Assembly: GCA_016302965.1 (NCBI GenBank)
Contig: JAEDMP010000076.1
Span: 1-10,989, forward strand
Source: Bacteroidaceae bacterium
GTDB lineage: Bacteria > Bacteroidota > Bacteroidia > Bacteroidales > Bacteroidaceae
Direction: 5' to 3'
DNA: 10,989 nucleotides
Shown here: piece after piece, positions 9,701-10,989 of the stretch
Layout of the letters: the number at the start of each line of letters is the position of its first letter
Numbering within the stretch: the stretch's first letter is position 1
Program-made: the position numbers and the translations under genes
Notes under the pieces: generated by a model
The model's input: only the letters and a program-made list of their open reading frames with translations
The model's database searches: none
Told to the model about the DNA's origin: nothing

Positions 9701-10202
9701 CCGACTGGCTGAATCTCAGCGTCTGGGCTTCCACCTTGCCGTTCTTGGTGCTGTTGATACCAATCCTTTCGGGCATGATGAAGGTGTTGTCATGTCCATC
9801 ACCTGCCATATTGGTCATCTTGCCGACATATTCATCATCTACATAGATGGAGATACCGTCACACCAACTGTCAAAATTGTAATCGTTATAATAGCAGAAA
9901 TTGAACAGGATAGCGTCATTGTCGGGCGACAGGTCGGTATTGGGCCTCCAGATGGTGTAGGTAAACGGACTGTACTCCACTGCCATATGATCCTCATCGG
10001 CAAGGAGCGGCTGCGACAAAGCCAGCAGGAGCGTCAGCAGAAGCCAGCACGCACTCCGCAAGAGATGAGGGGATGACGTTTGGAAACTGGGAAGAGGGGA
10101 GTCCGGGGATGAGTGGAACTCCACAGGGGATTGATGCGCCACTGGCAGCAGGAGATGCCACGGGCGACGGGACTGTAAAGCACGTTGAAATCTTCGATCC
10201 AT
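726..10202 (-). CDS. Giant exported multidomain protein (3158 aa): FnIII, LamG, Ig-like, BACON-like, T9SS-like tail
   Basis: A single uninterrupted frame from ATG (10202-10200) to TGA (728-726). Domains, from the ATG: signal peptide 1-68; unassigned beta-rich region 69-333; three fibronectin III-like domains about 334-631; CarboxypepD_reg-like sandwich 634-939 with a LamG jellyroll inside at about 681-861; further regulatory-like sandwiches 965-1167; unassigned Thr/Ser-rich module 1382-1811; Ig-like regions 1806-2050; Big_5-like Ig domain 2050-2582 with two LamG domains inside (about 2096-2281 and 2299-2478); BACON-like domain 2587-2683; duplicated C-terminal cassette 2685-3114; T9SS-like tail 3117-3158. 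LamG, FnIII and BACON folds bind glycans or proteins, so a surface adhesin or polysaccharide-binding role is inferred; no catalytic motif was seen. The ATG was chosen because it lies about 55 bp below a -7 box. The longer TTG-started frame at 10259 would begin inside that promoter. A TTG at 10061-10059, just before the signal core, is an alternative start. Confidence 0.95.
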   Translation of the reverse strand: MDRRFQRALQSRRPWHLLLPVAHQSPVEFHSSPDSPLPSFQTSSPHLLRSACWLLLTLLLALSQPLLADEDHMAVEYSPFTYTIWRPNTDLSPDNDAILFNFCYYNDYNFDSWCDGISIYVDDEYVGKMTNMAGDGHDNTFIMPERIGINSTKNGKVEAQTLRFSQSGSDYWARVQIRIQHLGRNKSHKIKVQTKWTPNRGTAEWEDVVFYSHSYWQSMPSDGQVSSIGRNRARWTNTSAPSKQDQHVFILKQNQSTDNWIEANDNNSVFSKKVVSANRSETEETFHCDFDVESNYMPTTFYPRYYFNLTSFTEGDRQLFDYCNAFQTVYYYRAKNVKASFDPWKKAVTLTWDTECYQSGASTDGKWMVFRVKDDVAKLAGTTSAFKDRTFTDQSSSLQLDDEYTYEVYFLPNSWGEVSASKCADDLKASVKVKTPFDYNISLTAEGQDRSIRLRWEAPAILANGDYQYTVYRSMGNGSFETLKKIPVSQLAQTLYEYEDTDIPNSSASYHYYVGIKVMGKDFESNQHVASVSGFSRVTEIKASKGGYDNTVKVNWKAELLGSTATYYELSRRVLNSQADWEIIYTTSGTGVSYSYNDQTLTNGVYYEYRVLSYNLNDKNERYGEAEALTNGFCSLTGTISGNITYGNGTAVSDVRVNLELAANGNQSELSQFYSLLSNGANGGIRWKVEKSLAAKKLAGKNWTTQFYLRPSDGCLTPVVFEADGVILSLGDYRSSDSTFALLLNGSAVGDLRLHTDQFTHVTMTYKGSGTFLFYTIDKEGQLNTATASSPAYKGFASEETTLYFAASADGSSATGYVGHIDDVRFFADRALTADEVRKDYDHTLTGQEKGLLAYWPLDEGLTGQRDAYDYSSSNGAPNENHGELMPNSRVDQIVPEESQLSIYAMTDESGNYIIRGIHYQGNGTNYVLRPQKGIHEFSPRTMTRYISATSNVYSSSSFTDESSFPVSGVVYYQGTNYPVEDCFVKIDGAVVSVDGELVKTDKEGRFSIDVPIGNHFVSVERSGHTFTLNGRYPETGKHEFDRAMTGLTFWDNTLVMVTGRVDGGAIEQARPMGFGSSVNNIGVAEIELEADYMMNATQQTVGSALIWEAAAQPRYFDDGNPRVANTIVTGYGSNDAAKRITITTDKLTGEFSAMLPPLNYTVKSVRLLSNPELDFGEYAAHIDASNANAAYTDSLKNESGSYDYFKYAAKFNLAYRSTPQLEVSDPDADEGAMGIKTYKFTHADGTTEDVDIYTVDGQGNVSYAYRYPVFLQLDKYKLNFRGYERYENHDEGAPLTYQDVPLKDVGVNIANQFSVANHFYQKDGSLALVPADGFSLDSLGRGTYVFQVGAPCLLEEENFSRALAISYNIKGNRFSLPEIRGIVFGNIPTGNNFVTAGPDQVLMVLRDPPGSGSSYTWEKGYSCSQTMTYDTTHVASEGVNANFMVGVKLATAVGTPGALTIHSEEHTVDAGKGYTFTETWFNSKGYTTTTTLTESISTSSDPQFDGPDADIFIGRSTNIIIGRARDVRLHRGDDDRPHLGMKEVFTIGNEFGTEFRYTQYYVRHTLIPNLKATRNQLILPKGTVVQNDGTYYKYVSLVDEDDPSFGQNGSYMRIEPKHSISTGDGDSGITDSVMWCNQQVKRWESILADNERAKLMAIDNRSEYLDKNYSFDAGSSITVTDEVANDTTLSSSFQFYFGYEVHAVKNFGNDFTSVDVELSGGYNNIKTSMEEETTTVTQTFSYTLAEEQPYDALTVDVFKAPDNFGHIFVTRGGQTSGNWEPQQVTHYFRPGTEIMSQTQKVSVPKIYIETPIVNNVPVGESAIFKVRFANESETRSTVPVVIGMDNGTNPAGAKVLAGGGTVNKGIEDVLSYGSPVEHTVTITQTDYDVLDYRIGLILFDSWQATPSVYPANSDTAYIEAHFVPASSKVDLATSTPYVNSGLEGPASFTLSDYNLNLKNLRTISIRHKGENDQEWVTDQVWNTLTNCETKEDSLQAVTTPTLCYEVDMSHPVRWPEQNYLFQAVTMSDFGGNKEYNYSEVVKVVKDVSAPVVLGTPTPSNGLCTFDKNISVSFNEDIRGELLTADDNISVIGRLNEMELTHQTALHFEGGEGARSEAKLQFKGKDMAVNLWTRWMGGKGCLIGQGTYGNNLGLLVDETGHLVVRVGEQQISSKAALPQNEWLFLSLSVNNPQQTPMVTADYATADETVSLFDHQELPVVINTDGIVSIGQSYHGDIHELTLWDYARPFSVAVSERSKTKNQFTPHLVAYWPMDEGYGSKVTEKVRACNLAMTAGTTWYQASVNYALQVEPQQRLAVNLSNCATESDEDYVMQLWFRVDLAQQALTPIFSLNNDHTRLVVSAADGHLSLYSNGRETLVSAHDFRDAQWHQFSMMVHKSSRANANLYLDGKSAAMLSSDEVADLGGMLVLGGGMKGYVDELRIMHDFYSAETILNNIYQRADSLYASSMGLKMYYPFEKTVTNTYGQPETKPALTDLGASQTGAVMALEGPQPSCTAEVAPSLRPVSEMKNVKFKFFTTERSVFIMLDEDPAAVQGCRLYATVRGIKDYSGNTLDQVTWSFVVDDNTLDVGPKAFSGLIDENTEAKGRVYSVMLFNQGTETKAWTIEGLPEWMEASDRSGVLEPEEIKFIDLTVMESAPVGINEGTIFFIDDNAISRPVNYSITKLVNRQTWAVDAKDYSNTMNIIGQVMVDGVIQENPYSMIAAFDKADRCIGVASPSYYSRYGSYFFLLNIYGNQEDEGLNFRYYDANTGVVYPSFTMTVGQTEVSPWFKPNTVYGTMGMPLLWKADDDIEQHLDIHEGWQWLSLYAAPDASVIDELMTLVTADGTPVVEEVVCNDQFARHDIGQPWYGELNTMQTGVMYKVKGRAEGRLNVVGASAARLRQPLTIHPQWNWLGANVSSLTSLSVALADMNPEEGDVIKNQHKMAIYSQGGWVGTLSAVTPGEGYFYRSEAADDKQFTYPSPSVMRSNRMLAATASDGDRESVFGPYHPEWYEGTMTITAVVDDGNGRMARCELAAYNDEGVLCGNKFSHDEDSRHLIYMVVHGDASRPIHFQVAVSDAEGQTDTQVIYDIAESVTFEDGKSLGSAEQPVVLHLLTTAVDGIQSDRSARHTYKSVEDHRIIIHRGDKRYSTTGVERH
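729..854 (-). other. C-terminal tail resembling a T9SS sorting domain
   Basis: Residues 3117-3158 of the giant protein. The tail has the order linker (AVDGIQS), a YKSVEDHRIIIHRGDKRY stretch, then TTGVERH at the end. This follows the pattern of many Bacteroidales C-terminal tails, roughly 'dG.iyIirdGkrYnv.G..v', which fit the Por secretion-system tail family. In that family the tail directs export through the outer membrane. The usual Gly of the 'rdG' turn is shifted (RGDKRY) and the final strand is short, so this is a variant or weak match. Confidence 0.5.
861..2150 (-). other. Duplicated C-terminal cassette of the giant protein
   Basis: Residues 2685-3114. Two related outer modules flank two related inner ones. 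The outer modules (about 2685-2801 and 3003-3114) share the order 'M.I...V.DG', 'AAFD..D.C.G' or 'AAYN.EGVLCG', then 'YF.L.IYG' or 'IYMVVHG', and 'F.Y.D..TG'. The inner units (about 2814-2893 and 2902-2979) share WQWLS/WNWLG, a conserved Val/Ile-rich middle and GVMYKVKG or GEGYFYRS. Similar modules are common near the C-termini of Bacteroidetes secreted proteins; their ligand is not known to me. Confidence 0.6.
2154..2444 (-). other. BACON-like Ig-fold domain of the giant protein
   Basis: Residues 2587-2683. The sequence contains LPEWMEASDRSGVLEPEE, an aliphatic strand (IKFIDLTV), then APVGINEGTIFF. This matches the general BACON/Ig-like pattern 'lP.Wl.vs..sG.l.p......v.v....p.G.y.g.i'. BACON domains occur in Bacteroidetes surface proteins, often as spacers or glycan-contacting modules. 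The assignment is by motif only. Confidence 0.5.
2457..4055 (-). other. Big_5-like Ig domain interrupted by two tandem LamG jellyrolls
   Basis: Residues 2050-2582. The first half (APVVLGTPTPSNG then NISVSFNEDI) looks like the opening strands of a SbsA-type Ig domain (Big_5). The closing strands appear over 430 residues later as VRGIKDYSGNTLDQVTWSFV. Between them are two LamG-like domains ending in HLVAYWPMDEG and GLKMYYPFEK. Each has an aromatic strand, a 'W..LS/W.QFS' strand and a closing 'G.IHEL' or 'GYVDELRI' strand typical of the family. Confidence 0.6.
4770..6059 (-). other. Unassigned Thr/Ser-rich central module of the giant protein
   Basis: Residues 1382-1811. Visible marks are VLMVLRDPPGSGSSYTWEKG near the start, ADIFIGRSTNIIIGRARDV in the middle, and two pairs of alternating beta strands. 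The first pair includes GYTFTETW and TTTTTLTESIST; the second includes SSFQFYFGYEV and ETTTVTQTFSYTL. Alternation of Thr/Ser with bulky residues is typical of amphipathic beta hairpins. I do not recognise a named family with confidence. Confidence 0.45.
7386..8303 (-). other. CarboxypepD_reg-like sandwich interrupted by a LamG jellyroll
   Basis: Residues 634-939. The opening CSLTGTISGNITYGNGTAVSDVRV has the 'l.G.v....g.pl..v.V' signature of carboxypeptidase-regulatory-like domains. The closing MTDESGNYIIRGIHYQG has the 'T.d.G.y.i..i' signature but comes about 240 residues later. Between them lies a LamG-like domain with NWTTQFYLRP, a closing GYVGHIDDVRFF strand and LLAYWPLDEG. The next regulatory-like domain (965-1044: FPVSGVVYYQGTNYPVEDC then TDKEGRFSIDVPIG) is uninterrupted and serves as an internal comparison. 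Confidence 0.6.
8310..9203 (-). other. Three tandem fibronectin type III-like domains
   Basis: Residues about 334-631. Each repeat has a strand-B 'V.L.W' signature (KKAVTLTWD, RSIRLRWEAP, NTVKVNWKA), a strand-C tyrosine or aromatic (WMVFRV, YTVYRS, YELSRR) and a late 'Y.Y.V' strand (EYTYEVYFLP, SYHYYVGIKV, YYEYRVLSY). This is the usual FnIII pattern. They probably act as extended spacers or binding arms between the N-domain and the LamG part. Confidence 0.7.
9999..10202 (-). other. Signal peptide with an unusually long n-region
   Basis: Residues 1-68 of the giant protein. The hydrophobic core CWLLLTLLLALSQPLLA follows LLRSA, with a likely cleavage before DEDH at residue 69. Ahead of the core are about 46 residues, rich in Pro, Ser, Arg and His, far longer than a usual n-region. 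Either the true start is the TTG at 10061-10059, which would give a compact standard signal peptide and a 3111-residue precursor, or this is a genuine extended signal. Confidence 0.65.
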
Positions 10203-10256
10203 AGTATCTGTGTTTGATATGATTATTTCTGGGAACAGGGCAACTATTTGCTGTTG

Positions 10257-10290
10257 CAAAGATAAAAAAAATACAAAAAGAAACGGCCAA
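10257..10290 (-). promoter_or_regulatory. Promoter of the giant gene, with T-tract in the spacer
   Basis: The minus strand has TATCTTTG at 10264-10257, an exact TAnnTTTG -7 box, about 55 bp upstream of the ATG. The best -33 candidate is TTGG at 10290-10287, a partial match with a 22-bp spacer, one base beyond the usual 19-21. An 8-base A/T homopolymer (10264-10271) sits at the spacer/-7 junction and a 9-base one (10298-10306) lies just upstream. The leader has no Shine-Dalgarno sequence, as is usual in Bacteroidetes. Confidence 0.65.
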
Positions 10291-10306
10291 AAGCAACAAA
10301 AAAAAA

Positions 10307-10501
10307 CGGCATCGACATCAGATTTTGAAAGATTGAACTAAATTTGATAATCTGAGCCATTCTCGATAACTACATAGGCTGGGGGAATGGGACAAGAACG
10401 GGGGTCATGGGCATGACTCGACCGAACTGCCGAAAGTGGAAGGACAAGGGACGAAGAAGTGCGGACACAAGCATTCTGAATTTGACTGAAAGCCGCTTCC
10501 A
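10307..10501. other. Intergenic stretch without a supported gene
   Basis: This is part of the region between the divergent promoters. I see only a 7-bp inverted repeat (TCAGATT at 10318-10324 and AATCTGA at 10349-10355) and a lone TAAATTTG at 10339-10346 that fits a -7 box but has no -33 partner. Open frames crossing it on both strands have low-complexity translations and depend on the adjoining repeat, so none is called as a gene. Confidence 0.5.
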
Positions 10502-10593
10502 GTTTATATTCCGCACTGCGGAATGTACATTCACCACTGCGGAACGTATATTCACCACTGCGGAACGTACATTCCGCAGTGCGGAACATAAAC
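10502..10593. repeat. 92-bp element: four 21-bp palindromic repeats within 31-bp inverted arms
   Basis: Four tandem 21-bp units start at 10509, 10530, 10551 and 10572. Units 1 and 4 carry TTCCGCACTGCGGAA and TTCCGCAGTGCGGAA, each an odd palindrome and exact reverse complements of one another. The two middle units carry TTCACCACTGCGGAA. The junction GAATGTACATTC (10521-10532) is itself a perfect palindrome. The whole element is also an inverted repeat: 10502-10532 pairs with 10563-10593 at 29 of 31 positions around a 30-bp centre. There are no unique spacers, so it is not a CRISPR array. It could be a dispersed repeat family, a protein-binding array or a structured RNA. Confidence 0.85.
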
Positions 10594-10769
10594 CGGACAG
10601 GGCTTCGAAGAAAATCCGTACAGGCTATATGAAAACATTCAGACAGCCATCGGGCAAACATTCACTGACAGAAAAGGCCAGTGAGAGCATCATGAAGTAT
10701 GACGGCCAATAAGTGCCGTTGTCATATTTGGATAAAATGAGTCTTTCTTACAAAAAAACAGAAAAAAAC

Positions 10770-10800
10770 TTTGAGGCAAAACGATTTTATCCTATATTTG
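10770..10800 (+). promoter_or_regulatory. Bacteroidetes promoter for alanine dehydrogenase
   Basis: TTTG at 10770-10773, a 19-bp spacer, then TATATTTG at 10793-10800. This is a complete match to the Bacteroidetes consensus TTTG-N19-21-TAnnTTTG. Transcription should start a few bases after 10800, giving a leader of about 125 nt before the ATG at 10929. It faces away from the giant gene's promoter. Confidence 0.8.
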
Positions 10801-10848
10801 CAGCAGGAAAAGACCGGCAGGAGAACAGACCGGAAAAACAACGCATCA

Positions 10849-10904
10849 GCATATATAATTCAGTACATATAATAAGGTATATATAATAAAGTATATATAA
10901 TAAG
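10849..10904 (+). repeat. AT-rich 14-bp tandem repeat in the alanine dehydrogenase leader
   Basis: Three clear units follow head to tail: GTACATATAATAAG (10863-10876), GTATATATAATAAA (10877-10890) and GTATATATAATAAG (10891-10904). A degenerate fourth, GCATATATAATTCA, precedes them (10849-10862). The array lies wholly inside the predicted 5' untranslated leader and ends 24 bases before the ATG. Such arrays can change copy number by slippage; here that would alter leader length and structure, not promoter spacing. Confidence 0.8.
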
Positions 10905-10928
10905 GTGTTTAACCAAATACTTACTACT

Positions 10929-10989
10929 ATGAAGATAGGTGTGCCAAAAGAAATCAAGAACAATGAGAACCGGGTGGGCATGACCCCGG
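10929..10989 (+). CDS. ald: Alanine dehydrogenase, N-terminal fragment
   Basis: Twenty codons are visible before the window ends: MKIGVPKEIKNNENRVGMTP. This is the signature N-terminus of alanine dehydrogenases (GVPKEIKNNENRV followed by a TP turn). The related transhydrogenase alpha subunit usually reads GIPRE...NE.RVA, so Ald is the better fit. The enzyme catalyses the reversible NAD-dependent deamination of L-alanine to pyruvate and ammonium in the cytoplasm. A full protein would be about 370 residues, so only about 5% is here. No Shine-Dalgarno sequence precedes the ATG, as is usual in this phylum. The gene is divergent from the giant surface protein gene and no functional link is evident. 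Confidence 0.9.
   Translation, partial: MKIGVPKEIKNNENRVGMTP

Noticed and set aside
10203..10259. Extension of the giant gene to a TTG at 10259
   Set aside because: The TTG falls inside the TATCTTTG -7 box of the gene's own promoter, so it would not be transcribed from that promoter.
10318..10355. Inverted repeat TCAGATT / AATCTGA
   Set aside because: Only 7 bp with a 24-bp loop, easily expected by chance in AT-rich intergenic DNA.
10502..10593. CRISPR array
   Set aside because: Units are directly adjacent with no unique spacers, there are no nearby cas genes, and the array is short and palindromic as a whole.
10338..10712. Open frames of about 100 codons on both strands across the 21-bp repeat array
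   Set aside because: Both show seven-residue repeats (FRTAECT-like) only because the 21-bp palindromic units keep frame on both strands; the rest has no recognisable protein features.

Overview
The window looks like a chromosomal segment from a member of the Bacteroidales, most likely a Prevotella-type organism. This rests on Bacteroidetes-style promoters (TTTG, about 19 bp, TAnnTTTG), no Shine-Dalgarno sequences, a lipoprotein with an acidic stretch right after its lipobox cysteine, a giant exported protein with a tail resembling type IX secretion (T9SS) sorting domains, and an alanine dehydrogenase of Bacteroidetes type. The genus-level guess is inference. I found no tRNA, rRNA, CRISPR array, transposase or phage gene.

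Layout, left to right. (1) Bases 1-500, minus strand: most of a small, Trp/Tyr/Asp-rich surface-type lipoprotein whose 3' end lies outside the window. (2) Bases 501-725: an intergenic control region with a -7 box at 548-555, a near-perfect 14-bp palindrome at 580-613 and a 14-bp direct repeat in the leader. (3) Bases 726-10202, minus strand: one uninterrupted gene for a 3158-residue exported multidomain protein that fills about 86% of the window. (4) Bases 10203-10928: a divergent intergenic region. It holds the giant gene's promoter with homopolymer tracts, a 92-bp element made of four 21-bp palindromic repeats inside 31-bp inverted arms, a textbook Bacteroidetes promoter reading right, and an AT-rich 14-bp tandem repeat in the leader. 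(5) Bases 10929-10989, plus strand: the first 20 codons of alanine dehydrogenase.

The giant protein reads in order as: signal peptide, unassigned beta-rich N-domain, three fibronectin III-like domains, a carboxypeptidase-regulatory-like (CarboxypepD_reg) beta-sandwich apparently interrupted by a LamG jellyroll, further regulatory-like sandwiches, a Thr/Ser-rich central module I cannot assign, Ig-like domains, a Big_5-like Ig domain apparently interrupted by two tandem LamG jellyrolls, a BACON-like domain, a duplicated C-terminal cassette, and a tail resembling a T9SS sorting signal. The make-up suggests a cell-surface or secreted adhesin or glycan-binding protein. No catalytic motif was recognised.

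The three genes do not form an operon. The lipoprotein and the giant gene share a strand but are separated by 225 bp with a separate promoter, and alanine dehydrogenase is divergent. The items best worth a second look are the nested LamG architecture, the unassigned central module, the palindromic 92-bp repeat element, and the promoter-proximal palindrome upstream of the lipoprotein. I cannot show that the window holds a new multi-gene system; the novelty, if any, lies in the giant protein and the intergenic elements.
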